64,000 nt of DNA from Stichopus chloronotus (GCA_021234535.1 CM037833.1:496001-560000), one strand, 5' to 3'; counted from the first letter of the stretch, positions 23,945 through 36,687 are shown. Notes: a model not told the origin generated them from the sequence alone. Numbers and translations are program-made.

Positions 23945-26296
23945 TGGGCTACACGAAATGCTAGTAAACAAGAAAAAGCGTATGTCTTCTCCTTGGATGA
24001 CTCCTGTTATTCTTAACTCTATACGGTATAAAAGTAAACTGTATAAAGTTTTCATTAGAAATCCTACCGCTGAAAACAAATTACATTTTTTAATATACAG
24101 AAACCATCAAACCAGTGTCATTAGGTTGGCAAAGAAGCATCATTACAGGAAAAAATAAAAACAATATTAAAACAACATGGAAAGAAATCAATAAATTGCT
24201 GAATAAAACTCCCACCACTTCAAAAGTTCCTAAAATAAACTATAATGGCAACGTCATATGTGAGGAGAAGACTATTGCAAGTGCATTCAATATTGTTTTT
24301 ACAAATGTCGGTCCCTCGTTAGCTGAGAGGATTCCTACATGTAATACTAATCCGAGTAACTTTGTAACAGACCCTAACATTAGTTTCATTTTTCTTTCTC
24401 CCAATAATCCTTCTGAAATTATCAATATTATTGCAAAACTTAAAAATAAGTCCTCTGTCGGAGTTGATGGCATTTCAACTAGTATTTTGAAGGCTGTTTC
24501 CCATACTATTGCATAACCATTATCCTTCATCTTTAACATGGTACTGGCAAGTGGTCAATTTCCTGACTCCGCCAAATTAGCTAGGGTCACTCCGGTTTTT
24601 AATGCAGGGGCTTCCGATGATGTTGCAAATTACAGGCCGATCTCTATACTTACTTCGTTATTTAAAGTAATTAAAAAACTTATTTATTCTAGATCTGTCG
24701 CATTTCTTAATAAAAACAAAATCCTATGTTCTAATCAATTTGGATTTCGACCAAATTATTCCACTTATATGGCAGGTGTTGATGTTCTAGATTTTATCAA
24801 TAATGGTTATAACTTAAATCAGTCGACAGTTGGTATTTTTATACATCTCTCTAAAGCCTTCGACACTGTAAATCATAATATATTGTTAAGTAAATTACAT
24901 CACTATGGTATTAGAGGAACAGCTCACGACCTATTTAAAAATTACCTTTCGAATCGTAAGCAATGTGTTGCAATAGGTGAAAATATCTCACCCTACCTTA
25001 ACATTTCATGTGGTGTTCCTCAAGGATCCATTCTAGGACCTCTGTTATTTCTTATTTACATTAATGATCTTCCTATTTGCTCAAATAAGTTAAAATTTTG
25101 TCTCTTTGCAGACGACACTAGTATTCTTTTTCGACATAACGATCTCAAAGGTACTGAACATATTTTAAATAATGAACTTCGCACAATCTGCAATTGGTTT
25201 CATTCAAACAAGTTATCTCTTAATGTTAACAAAACCAACTTTGTCATTTTCCATACCAAACAATCTGTGAAACCTGATTTACAACTAACTTTTAACAATT
25301 CAATTATAAATGAAGTAACCTGTGTTAAATTTTTTGGAATCCTTTTTGATCCACATTTAAGATGGAATTTCCACATTGATAATGTATGTAAAAAGACTTC
25401 TAAGAACGTTGGTATTCTGTACAAGATAAGACATCATGTTCCCAGACAGGTTTTACTATCTCTATATCATACTCTTGTTTACCCTCAACTCTCGTATTGT
25501 AATATCCTTTGGGGAAACACTCATAATGTATATCTGGACAGGTTATTTTTACTACAGAAAAAGGCGATAAGATTAATTACTCACTCTAATTATTATGATC
25601 ATACAGCACCTATTTTTAGTAATTTACGAATTGTGACAATCTATGATATTTACCATTTTCAGCTAGGAACATTTGTATATAAATACTTTAAGGGTTTATT
25701 ACCGCCTGTCTTTGACTCCTCCTTCAATCTTAATAATCATTACCGTAATTATCCTACTCGTAACGCTTCCTCTGGCAACATTGCCTATTCTCGTTTAGCT
25801 TTAAGTAAAAGAACAGTACGGTTCTCCGGGCCTACTCTTTGGAATTCCCTCGACCTTAAACTCAGAACTTTACCTACGCTGTCTACAATTTGTTAATCAC
25901 CTCAAGGAATTTCTTTTATGCAAAAGCAACAAGTAATATTTTCGTTCTCTCCTGTACTGTATAGTTTTTTTCGTACTGTTATTCGTATGGCGATGGGGGG
26001 GGGGGGGGGGGGGGGGGGATTGGTGGGGTTGAGGTGTCGGGGATGGGGTGGTGGGATGGGTTATCGAAATGGGTTATGGGGAGGGGACTTAAGAGTTTTC
26101 CCTGTTTTTCCTCTTTTTCTATTTATATATGGTAGATCTGGCTTGTACAAGCTAAGCTGTTTTTTCAGATTCTCCATTCTCTTTTTTCAGTATTGTTATT
26201 TCATTACATTCATTATACTATGTATCAAAAAAAGAGAAAAAATAAACGAACGAACGAACGAACGAACGAACGAACGAACGAACGAACGAACGAACA
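23945..26296 (+). mobile_element. 5'-truncated non-LTR retrotransposon (LINE; CR1/L2/jockey-type RT)
   Basis: A LINE fragment retains a PWMTPVIL-type linker, the reverse transcriptase and the C-terminal region, then a short 3' untranslated region (about 25900-26243) with a 24-G run at 25995-26018, and ends in an (AACG)n tail at 26244-26296. The apurinic endonuclease domain and any first ORF are absent, as expected from 5' truncation during target-primed reverse transcription. A simple-repeat tail rather than poly-A is typical of CR1/L2- and RTE-like lineages; the exact clade cannot be set by eye. Target-site duplications were not found. Confidence 0.88.
23960..25896 (+). pseudogene. LINE ORF2 remnant: linker and reverse transcriptase, disrupted
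   Basis: Three frame segments cover one ancestral protein. The first (to 24158) holds SSPWMTPVILNSIRYKSKLY. A frameshift near 24115-24158 leads to the second (to 24516), which has the SSVGVDGIS segment of the RT N-terminus and ends in a stop. The third (452 codons, 24538-25896) has NYRPISIL, the motif A region GIFIHLSKAFDTVNH, the motif B segment GVPQGSILGPLLFLIYINDL, the motif C FADD at residues 190-193 and the thumb. In motif A the first catalytic Asp, normally F-x-D-x-S-K-A-F-D, is His at residue 103 (codon CAT, 24844-24846), which should abolish polymerase activity. The remnant is inactive. Confidence 0.9.
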
Positions 26297-26449
26297 CAGA
26301 ATGCCTTTCTTTATTTTCAGTCTAGTTTCAAAAGAAAAGCTCGGTTAGAGATGGGTAGTGTTACCAGAGATCCTCTATACAATTACGCAAATATATAACA
26401 GACAAAATGTATACCATAAAGGAATGAACAGGTGTAAAAAGCAAAATAT
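26297..26449. other. Short unannotated spacer after the LINE tail
   Basis: Nothing recognised. Confidence 0.4.
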
Positions 26450-27955
26450 GTATGGAATCTTTAACTAGACACTTAAAACTACCATCACAGAAGCAAGCCC
26501 CATTGGGACCCAACTGGGCTATACCTTTTTCTTTATGGGCTTCATTGGGGTTGGGTCAAAAGCAGGAGTTTATTAAGGGTCTGATAGGGACCAATTGCCA
26601 ATTGGGCGTAAATGAAAAATCTTTAAACTTAGTTTTGAAACAAGGTTTTAAAGTGAAAGCTCAAGCGTAGTGTTTTTCTTCACCTAAGATAGAGAGAGAG
26701 AGTACCTACAAATCAAAAGTAGTAAATACATTTTTTCCCCCCTGTGTTGTGTTCTTACTATTTGGATTCCAATTGGGACCTACACCAGGCCCAACATGGC
26801 TCTTCACTTTGTATCAATTGAATTTATATATTTACCAATATTTCTAAAGAACTACAAAAATAAAACTGAACGAGTCCAGTGTTGGATATCATCAGGTTTG
26901 AAATGGGCTTTGCTCTATTTGGTCCCAACTGAGGTCGAGTGGGTGCCCAGTTGATCTGTTTTGAAAAGTCTTGCTAGGAGACTGTGAATCATTGTTTATC
27001 GTAAGAAGATTTTTAACCTTATAAACTACGGTCCTAAATACACCAAATAAGTACCAAACCAAAGTGGATTTTGATTAAGCTTGACTTGTGTGTAATTAAC
27101 TTGCCCAAGATTGACCCAGGTAGTTCATAATTGGGCTATCATCACAAATGATTAAAAAACATAAGAGATTTCTATGATTTAAATAAATCGTAAGCCCACC
27201 TTTATGTACATTGGTCGAAAGAACTAGGAGTAAAATAAATACAATGACTAAAGGCAGATTTTTCTCGGACGTGGGTTGAGCTATGCACTCGTTGATCAGG
27301 AACCGGGACGGGTTGGTACATAGTTGGGCTCTCTTTAAATGGTGTGTAAGTGATCTCATATTGATTGTACTTATATACCGAAGATTACTTTAACCTGTTC
27401 AATTGATTTCTGGTTATAAACAGACCTCGAGATAAATACCAAACCAAACTAAATACAAAAGATCATATTATCGGACAAAAATTGGGCCATGCACCTAAAC
27501 GTCCCCAACGGGCCCTTCTGAGGCCCAATTGGTAAAGCATCATAAATATTCAAAACAATTATGGGACAGTTCGTTAGTAAGCTTACGTTTAGCAACATTG
27601 ATCTTGAGACGAAATTTAATTGTTTTCTTGGGCTGGAGTTGGTACCCGGTTGGTCTGTCTTTACTGAACGTTTTCTCAATAGGTTGTGAGTCATTACTTT
27701 TCCATGCATCGTAAGACGACTTTCATCCTGTTGGTATAAGGTAAATATTGAACAAGTGGCCTGAAATGAACCTGAGCCGGAACATTCAATTTTAAATCCC
27801 CAGAAGGGACTGTTCATGATGGGACTCACCTTGACTATTTTCACAAATGAAATGAGGCAGTTCTTTATTAATTCATTCACATGGGCCTACGCTGCTTACC
27901 AACAGTCGTCCTAAGAACTATGAAATAAAGATTAATATTTGCAAACTTTACTTTG
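26450..27955. repeat. Degenerate tandem array of about 350-bp units rich in GGGCCCAATTGG-type words
   Basis: Words such as ATTGGGACCCAACTGGGC, GCCCAATTGG and AGTTGGGCTCT recur along 1.5 kb. The segments starting near 26940, 27296 and 27640 align: a GGTTGGT or CAGTTGAT word, then a GTGAATCATT or GTGAGTCATT word, then TCGTAAGA followed by a TTTAACC or TTCATCC word, and a CAAACCAAA block (near 27055 and 27440). The unit is about 350 bp. Heavy divergence makes the boundaries approximate. Open frames inside are not genes. Confidence 0.65.
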
Positions 27956-28199
27956 TTAAGACCAACACTGGACCTGGATCCATAGACCGATCTGTTCTCA
28001 TATGATGCATTGAGTATAATGCTATTAGCACTCTTCAGATTTTTTTTTTCTATTACTTCTCATGTTTTCTTTGGTACTCCATATAAGAATAGTCAAGGTA
28101 AACTATATATATCCTTTCAAATACCAACGGCAAGTTTTTTTTTTCTTATCAATATACAGCCTGATCCTCCTTAAAGGGCTTATCTTGAGCTAACAGTCT
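27956..28199. other. Spacer, nothing recognised
   Basis: Short AT-rich spacer between two repeat arrays, with poly-T runs at 28040 and 28137. Confidence 0.4.
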
Positions 28200-28505
28200 T
28201 TTACACATGATTGACGTCACATGTCATATTTGATATCATTAAATCATATTCGTAATCATGATATCATTAAATCATATTAAAGATATCTTTAAGTAAGGTA
28301 GAATTAACGATATGTGACGTCATATTTGATGATATCATTAAATCTAATAACAGATATAATATAAATTAGCCTGAATTAATGATATGTGACCTCACATTTT
28401 ATGATATCATTAATTTGAATTAAAGATATCTCTAAATAAGGTGGAATTAACGATATCTGATGTCGTATTTGCAAATATCATTAATGTATCTACAGATATC
28501 TAGAT
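28200..28505. repeat. Tandem array of about 73-bp units with GATATC and TGACGTCA-type palindromes
   Basis: A block of TGACGTCA-like word, then ATATTTGATGATATCATTAA, then AAAGATATCT is repeated at about 28213, 28314, 28386 and 28459. The last three steps are 72-73 bp. Each unit carries GATATC or ATGATATCAT palindromes, so single strands can fold back. Confidence 0.8.
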
Positions 28506-28800
28506 ACCTTGAAACGTCTTTTTGATTTGGGGGATCTCTTCTGGTGGGCTCCACGCCAACTGATGGTGGAGCTCTACTTGTCCGAGCGGTGCACCCCAAA
28601 CTGGCTACTCCTTCAGGATAAAACCTCAAACCCCGCAGACAAAAACCGGATAGGCGCCTGATATGTCATACCTTTGACTATAGGCTATATGTGTCCCTTA
28701 TCATTAGACCCATGCTCGTTCACCATCTGCCTAGCTGAATAAAAGTTTTTTTTTTTCAAAATTTCGGCGTTGAGGATTTTGAACCAGCCTCCGTGGGACT
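28506..28800 (+). repeat. Dispersed repeat, copy 1 (family also at 60080-60230 and 62585-62940)
   Basis: It shares with 62585-62940 the order GGGGGAT, AAC(C/T)GATGGTGG(T/A)GCTC, GGCGCCT, ATGTG-T-CCC followed by ATCATTAGACC, and then a poly-T tract. The minus strand at about 28779-28790 contains GGTTCAAAATCC, which is close to a tRNA-type B box, so a SINE-like origin is possible but not shown. No TSD was found. Confidence 0.55.
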
Positions 28801-29692
28801 TTTCTCTAGAAACTCACTGTGTGCTTTACCCTTTTTCATAGATTATTTATCAAATGATATGATATCAGTATATTAAATAAGGCGGTGTACAAGCAGCCTA
28901 GAACACCCTCGAACGCTGTTTCCAGGTATCGGGGGACTTTGTAAAACCTAAACTTTTCTCGTATGCGGGAGGGGGTATTGCCTAACCTAACATTGCCCAT
29001 GATTAAAAAAGTAAAACCAAAATTGTTCAAAAAGTATCATATTAACTGCAACTTTTAATTTTGAGTTAAAAACGGTGATGTCGTTACAGGGGTTGCAAAA
29101 TGTTATTACCCGCCGTCGATTTGAGTGGTTTGTTACACCAAAAAATACTACACTCGCCGCCACAGGACGGTTATGGCGTTCCTCGTAGATAGTCTTTGGG
29201 ATAAATCTCACTCAATGTATAGACCCAAACTTGTCAACCCTAAGACTGTCCCCCTCCCCAACCCCCATCCTTTGCTAAAATTATTTAGTCTTCAATGCTG
29301 TGGACCCGAGATTCGGGAAAAATAAAATATAAATGAAATACTAAAAACGAAAATCTGAGAAGCTTTTTTGTTCCGCGATTTCAATTTGGTAATTTTTTTC
29401 TGGCTATTTTTTATCCTTTTGCATATGCTCATTTTTCTATTGCGGTAAAAATTTTATTGCAAATGAAATCGCAAATAATGACTGCTTACATTCTCCTTAC
29501 TAGTCTGGGAAATCTCATTTCAGGCTGTCTGAGAGGCCCTGGTTTCCCATATTTATATTAACGCTTCAATTAGCTAGTTTGCTGGATAAACCTCTCTCCA
29601 CGAACTACATTTAGCAACCCTGTGATTGCTCTCCCAATGCCGCTTCCAGAAAATAATACGTGTGCCACTCGGATCAGTACAGCTTCTGCCAT
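28801..29692. other. Non-coding stretch, nothing recognised
   Basis: No coding or structural signal above background was seen. Confidence 0.45.
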
Positions 29693-30129
29693 CAGTGGCG
29701 GCACAAGGATTTTATATGGGGTAGGACAAATAGAGAGCAAAAGACTACCCATTATGGGGTCCAGAGGTAAAGTCTGTTGGAGATTCGAAGGGAAGCTCCG
29801 AGGTTTCAGCGTATGTATGGGTGAAGAGTCTCATGGACTTCCTACAACGGGAGGGTACATGCAAAATTATATGAATATAAACAGGAAATAGAAATATACA
29901 TGTATGCATTTTTCAGTTCATTTCAACTGAGTGGGGAGGGACGAGTAGGGACAAGTTTCTGACTGGAGGCAAATGCTAGACACCTCCTCCTGTGGTGTTG
30001 TAACTTCCTGCTTCCATCAATGCCAGACTCACTTTCCGGATCAAGCAAGACCCACGTAATCTTGAAAACTTTTGGGAGAATTTTCATATCCCCCCCCCCC
30101 ACCTGGAAGATGTCCGAGCTACACCACTG
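29693..30129. mobile_element. Possible hAT-like non-autonomous element
   Basis: It starts with CAGTGGCGGCACAAGG and ends with GAGCTACACCACTG, whose reverse complement begins CAGTGGTGTAGC. CAGTGGCG-type termini are common in hAT-family elements of animals. The termini agree for about 8 bp only and no 8-bp target duplication is visible. A C10 run lies close to the right end. The 89-codon open frame inside (29622-29891) shows no transposase motif. Confidence 0.35.
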
Positions 30130-30984
30130 GTAAAGATGGTTGATCAAGCATCGTCGTTACCATGGCTATTTAACTACCATTTGCTGTAGATTAAAATATC
30201 ATATTAGATTCTCCCATTTGTAACTGACTTGATAGAGTAAATTTGAATAAAAAACAATAACTATACGAGGCAAAGATGATGTAGTATTTACCATATTATT
30301 GAAGCAGTCGACCCACTCTGCGTTGGAATTTGGAGGACAATTAATTCTTTGTGTACAAACTTTATCTCTAAAGAAAAAAAATACATCAATTTCGTCTACT
30401 TGATACTCTCTTCTTCTTACAAATTGTATTTTCGTCCATATAGATAACGAGTCCCCCCCCCTTTTTTTTCCATCTCAATCCTTTCGAAGAGCTTTATTAG
30501 TAAATGGTATTGAGTCTTTCGTGATCATTATGACCTACATTAACGTCTGTTGTCATAAGTAAGCAAAGTTTTAGATTGGTCATTTTTTGATGGTAGGTGT
30601 CAGAGAACTATATGGCTTAATGTTTTTTATATGACTTGTGAATGGAATATGTTCACTTGCTTAATAACCCCACTGTGAAAAATGCTTGTCGGCCCCACTC
30701 TTGTGGCAATTTTATGAGAAGATTCTCTGTGTTCTCCATGACAGTGTATAGCTGATCTCCGGTCTAGACACACGATTGCATGCTGTATTGTTCGGTTGCT
30801 TATTATACTCATAAAACACGAGACTATATGTAATCCAAACTTGTGTTACGATACCATATCCCAATGCTTTGTAGTGGGTGTATACAATTGAATGAGCTCC
30901 CACAGGATAAAAAGGAATAATCACATTTTCGTGGATTTGATTTGTCTGTCGTCAAAGGTCGAAGTAAAGTTTGTTTGTTGCATT
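30130..30984. other. Non-coding stretch, nothing recognised
   Basis: Contains homopolymer runs near 30453-30470. No gene was seen. Confidence 0.5.
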
Positions 30985-32138
30985 AAAAATTAAATCTCTT
31001 GGAAGATGACAAAACTAAACTTACAGCCAAAAAGTATTTAGTTTACGCACTCTTAGGTCTATTACATTACCACATACTAGTGTAGTATTCAGAAAATATA
31101 AATTTGCAAACGATCTTGAAAGTGGGCATAAGGCATACCGGTTATGGCCTGCAGAGAAGGTTGCGTCTCCTTTAGGCTAAGAAAACAATATGGCTTAGTG
31201 TGTTCCCAATTTTGTATTGAAAGCACTGACAGAAGATGTGAACGAAACTGGTGGAGGTGACGGTTGTGAGGGTTGGCAAGAGGGGGGAGCTAAAATTTGA
31301 AAAAGTATGATGCAATGAAGTGAGGGTGATAACTGTATTAAGAGTAAGGTAAATCCAATCACCTTCTGTATCACTGGAAAAAAAAAGAGATCAAAACAGT
31401 GGCTTGAAAAACGACAGTGAAATAGAGAGCAACAAACACAGAGGGGAACAAACATTTTCCTCTAAATTTGTTTAAATACATGTAGATACTGTTTTCTGTT
31501 TAAGGTACACACACTTTTGAAGTTCAGAGAAGGGCTCTGCCATTTTTGCACCAGTTGAATTACGACAGACCTCTGGTGAACTATGATGTCATAACCCATT
31601 GGAAGTAAAAATTATTTTCATATAATTTCAATATATATGCACATACACTGTACATATTTTGTGTTCAGTTTGTGCCATGCAATAATAAAATTCATGATAC
31701 TTTGTTTCAGCTACAGTGATGTATACCTGCTAAATTTATTTGCTAAGTATAAAGAAAAAAGAGTTTTTCAACTACAATTGGTTAGGTTGCCATATCACGA
31801 TAATACTTTCAAATTAAAGATCTTCAAAAGCAAACACCCTTCAGATTGCATTTGGTGATAATGTTCTCCATAAGGTAGTTTTTCATGGGACGATATTATT
31901 CTTATGCCAAAAGAAGTCTTAAATTATTTTGTAATGGCTGCAATCCCAGAAACTAAAGCCTTAAAGCAGCACATTTCCATGATGTTGATAAATTTGTGGG
32001 AATTTTGAATGGTTCAACCACGTGGCGATGCTTGCCACCAGCATAGCCATCAATAGCTAAGTTTCTCACCTAAATGTTGAAACGTGTTATAATTTGCACA
32101 TGGCTCCGTACTGTAGGTAATGTGTCTATAAATACTAA
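30985..32138 (+). repeat. Large tandem duplication, unit 1
   Basis: A unit of about 1.15 kb begins AAATTAAATCTCTTGGAAGA and ends GTGTCTATAAATACT; the next unit starts immediately after. The two are nearly identical over long stretches. Neither contains a gene; short frames found on both strands are shared chance frames. Confidence 0.93.
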
Positions 32139-33347
32139 AAAATTAAATCTCTTGGAAGATGACAAAACTAAACTTACAGCCAAAAAGTATTTAGTTTACG
32201 CACTCTTAGGTCTATTACATTACCACATACTAGTGTAGTATTCAGAAAATATAAATTTGCAAACGATCTTGAAAGTGGGCATAAGGCATACCGGTTATGG
32301 CCTGCAGAGAAGGTTCAGTCTCCCTTAGGCTAAGAAAACAATATGGCTTAGTGTGTTCCCAATTTTGTATTGAAAGCACTGACAGAAGATGTGAACGAAA
32401 CTGGTGGAGGTGACGGTTGTGAGGGTTGGCAAGACGAGGGGGGGGGGGAGAGGGGGGAGCGAAAATTTGAAAAATATTATGCAATGAAGTGAGGGTAACA
32501 ACTGTATTAAGGGTAAAGTAAATCCAATCAACTTCTGTCTCAGTGAAAAAAAAAAAAAAAACAGATCAAAACAGTGGCTTGAAAAAAGACAGTGAAATAG
32601 AGGGCAACAAACACAGAGGGGAACAAACATCTTCCTCCAAATTTATTTAAATACAGGTAGATACTGTCTTTTACTAAGTTACACACACTTTTGAAGTTCA
32701 TAGAGGGGCTCTGCCATTTTTGCCCTAGTTGAATTACGACAGACTTCTGGTGAACTATGATGTCATACCCCATTGGAAGTAAAAATTATTTTCATGTAAT
32801 TTCAATATATGCACATACACTGTGCATATTTTGGTGTTCAATATGTGCAATGCAATAATAAAATTTTTGATAGTTTGTTTCATATACAGTGATGCATACC
32901 TGCTAAATTTATTTGCTAAGTATAAAAGAAAAAGAAAGTTTTTCAACTACCATTGGTTAGGTTGCCATATCACGATAATATTTCATGAACTTTCAAATTA
33001 AAGATCTTCAAAAGCAAACACCATTCAGATTGCATTTGGTGATAATGTTCTCCATAAGGTAGTTTTTCATGTGACAATATTATTATATTGCCAAATGTTA
33101 TGACGTTTCGTCTTCCAAAGAAGTCCTGAATTATTTTGTAATGGCTGCAATCCCAGAAACTAAAGCCGTAAAGCAACACATTTCCTTAATGTTGATAAAT
33201 TTGTCGGAATTTTGAATGGTTTAACCACGTGGCGATGCTTGTGATCACCAGCATAGCCATCAGTAGCTAAGTTTTACACCCAAATGTTGAAACTTGTTAT
33301 AATTTGCACATGGCTCCGTACTGTAGGTAATGTGTCTATAAATACTA
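32139..33347 (+). repeat. Large tandem duplication, unit 2
   Basis: Colinear with unit 1. Differences are mostly small: longer poly-A and poly-G runs near 32436 and 32546, a 9-bp insertion near 32985 and an insertion of about 25 bp near 33097. The junction has only a short A-rich microhomology, which fits unequal exchange or replication slippage rather than transposition. Confidence 0.93.
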
Positions 33348-36300
33348 GTGAAACAGTGTCTGGTATCACTGAATTGCGACAGACAAAAGCGTGTTAGTAA
33401 ATATGTACCCTAGCAGACGACAGATTGAACCCAGATTGTGATTCAAGTTTCAATGAAAATATAATTACTAGTTTAGCCTTCAGGTTCAGACAGATTCTGA
33501 TTACAATGCATAACTTTAACTGGGCTAATTGATAAGAGTGTTGAATTAATTAGAATAAAGCATAGTCAAGTAGACTTGACTATTAGGGTGGTACCTTGTA
33601 CCACAGATTGGACTTCAAGTACGTGGTGTCGTAGGCGACCACTGCAGACTGGATACCTAACATTTTCGTGAAATCTCTGTCTAACGTGTTACTTGTACAT
33701 TCATATTGTTGTCGAGTAGGAATATACTGATTACGCACATGTCTGTATAAACAGAATCAATTTCTTTCCAATGTAAAAATAATAAAAGTCTATTCTTACG
33801 TTTTTCTTTATTTGTTTATTCTTCAGTATTTGATGAAACCGTGGTAAATTAAATTATTGTCTTTGAATAAAAGTTAGAATAGCATTAATTAACGATGTGC
33901 TCGCTACAACGTTCTTTACGTTTGAAAATACCTGGTTTACTTGTATCGAGGGATACCCGAAGTTTCGTGAAATCATTACTTACTGCGTTTATTACACATA
34001 CCATCGGATTGTCGCACAGAAACGTTCCGTGTAACACGCAATGTATTTGTTAAGTTGCACTCCACTTTCATTTCTTTCATACCTGTTTCAAAACAACTGC
34101 AAATTATAATAGCTCTTTACATAATCGTGCATCCAGTGTTATTTTTTCCAAGTAATGGTATCAACTTAGGTATTTAGGGCATGCTGCTTAGGTCTTGAAT
34201 TACAGCTACCGAGTATTGAGTTTTGATGGCTGTTGGCGCGACTGCACACTACATAGTACCTAGCCAAGGAGTACGAAAGCCTATTAGTGCCATCTGTATA
34301 GATATTTTCAACCTGATTAATAACAGATTATAATCTGTAAATACATATTTTATTCGATTTTGCAATTACATTTCTATATATATTTCAGATGATATCTGAA
34401 TATATAACCACCTGGCTATGAGTTTAACGTTGTCCTGTACATAGTGTCCTGATAAATAGGGATTCTTACATGGGCCTCTTGTCTGTAAGAGTTGTTCGAC
34501 GTTTGGAAAATCTGCATAAAAGAACCTGGAATACTATTAATTTGGCCATAATTAGATGTCCAAGGCAGCTAGTCCACACGAAAAAGGTAGATGTTTAATT
34601 CCTATTCAAATATAACACTATGAAATGCGGCCTGAAATAATCAAGCAAACAAAATGAAAATCATGTAAATCAGTAAACAGATGAATGAGGTGTGTGTGTG
34701 TGTGTTTTGTTGAAGTGTTATTTTTCTACTGCTCAGGCGATATTGTCCATTCTGTGTTACAATTGAACAGAGCTCTTCGGAATGAGCTGGTAATTTTCAG
34801 TTCTCAGTTCAGTACCGTAACACTATGAAAGATTAAAAAACTTTGTTTCGTTTGAATGAAATAATGAGGTTTCTTCAACGTTGAAACATCTTAAGAAAAA
34901 AAAAAAGAAATATGTGGCAGCCTTCCTGACAGGCCGATAGGAAAGCTAAGCTAGTAGTGTAGGTGACAATAGACGTTAAAATGTAAAGCTTCTGAATCAA
35001 GGTTATAATTAATCACTATTTTCAGGACGAACAGGGTGGAAATTCTATACTAATATTTGAAAGGTAATGAAACAAAGATTAAAACAAGTGTGAATGAAAA
35101 TGTCTGACTTAAAAAATGATTATGAAAAAGTTACTGTGTACTTACGTTACAAATCTCTCAAAATTCAGCCAAAAAAAGAGCTATGTACACGTATAGGAGA
35201 GAATGAACACATAAATTCAATTTATTTTTTCTTTGGAAACAACTTATTATTCTAATGGTACCCCCACTGTAAGTCAGAATTTAGTTTACTGCGCCTGAAG
35301 ATGGGCACCCACTATGGCATTTTGCCCCTGCAGTTTTAATGCAGTGAGAACGTAGTCTATAGTCATCCACAGAAATTAGGATTTTGTAAATATAACCTTG
35401 CAAATATAAAGATTGTGCACGATGTATGATTTTTCTTGTTTATTCGGTGTATCTCAGCTGCATTTGGAAGCCTGATCGAGAGGGTAATGGTGAGTGAAAG
35501 ATTTCTGAGCATAAAACTGCCCGTTAAATTGTCCAGTCGCTCTATTATCACACGTGAAAGACAAGCTACACACAATACGTGATTGTGTCCTGAGAGTCTT
35601 TATAGTACTGCTGAACATTCAGAGCTGCTACGGCCAAGCAAACAAGCCGAAGGTTGCCCAAAGACGGGCTAATATCGGGTACCGAAGGTGGCTTCAAGTC
35701 GACCGTCGAGGGGAGGGAGGTAGACTGCGTAATTTTGGCAGACGGCAAGTTATAGCGCGTTCCTAGGTGCTCGGTCTTGCTTCACACCTACCAAAGGAGC
35801 GCTGGAGAGAAAAGAAAAATAAGCCAGGAGATTAAGACGAACGAATAAACTCCGAATAGGACTATTTCCCCCCATAACTTGTTTAAACATTTGATTTTAT
35901 CAAAAGCGAAGAGTACTGGTTGTGGACCTGGGGAAGTCCCTCTTTGTTGAGGACCCTGCCTTCGAAGTACCAGTATCGTGTACAGCAGAAAGTACACAAA
36001 CAAAGTAAAGCTGCTTTCCCACGAGACGTGTGTGGGCACGGAGGTGGGAAGGGAAAAAAATCGATACAGAGTAGTTCCCTTCCACTGTTTCCAAAACGCG
36101 GATGGCACCAACAGTATTTTAGAATTGGTCACGGTAGGGATTTTTCCTCCAGCTCGCTGCCCGGTATCCTGTTTTCATTTTCGTGAAATTCCTCTGGTAA
36201 GTGAGTCTGTCAGTGACAAAAAAGTGCGATTTGTACCTTCTGGAGTTACGCAAATTGAACTAATAACTTTATTTGTTAGAGTAACGGTGGGCGGTCTTTT

Positions 36301-36687
36301 TCTTAGTGAAATTATGTCTCTTGAGTTGCAGATTTTAATGAAACACTGCTCAACGTGGTGGGAATTTGGGGAAAATGTTCGGTTGTTGTACGGAAATAGT
36401 GGTACAACTTATCCTCGTCCCTTACCTCTTCAACCAGATTGGGACATGTGTAGGACAGACATTTCTACAAACCCCCACAAAAACTCCCGTGTTTGTACCG
36501 TTTAGTGGAAATACAATTTCGGCGTCTCATGGAAAAGCAGCGTAACCGGCATCATGATGATTGGCATTCGCAGAGAAAGAGTCTATTTCCGTCTCGTCGT
36601 AGATGGTGATTTTTGCCACCAGTTGTTGCCTTAGTATTTATGTGTGTGTTGGTGTCTATGGGTGCGTGTATGTGTGCGTGAATCACT
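33348..36687. other. Non-coding stretch with no supportable gene
   Basis: The longest frame (35978-36505, +, 175 codons) has no recognised motif, and a donor-like GTAAGT lies inside it at 36196. A GT microsatellite lies at 34690-34706 and a GT-rich run at 36638-36682. The segment 35554-36190 is open in several frames and GC-richer than its surroundings, but no family is recognisable. Confidence 0.45.

Noticed and set aside
31711..31745. Kelch-like SDVYLLNL reading after a CAG acceptor
   Set aside because: A stop occurs in the frame that would match the micro-exon phase, there is no proper donor, and the tandem copy at 32.89 kb has mutated the acceptor.
35978..36505. 175-codon plus-strand frame
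   Set aside because: No domain or motif, no starting context, and overlapping frames on the same DNA are equally open.
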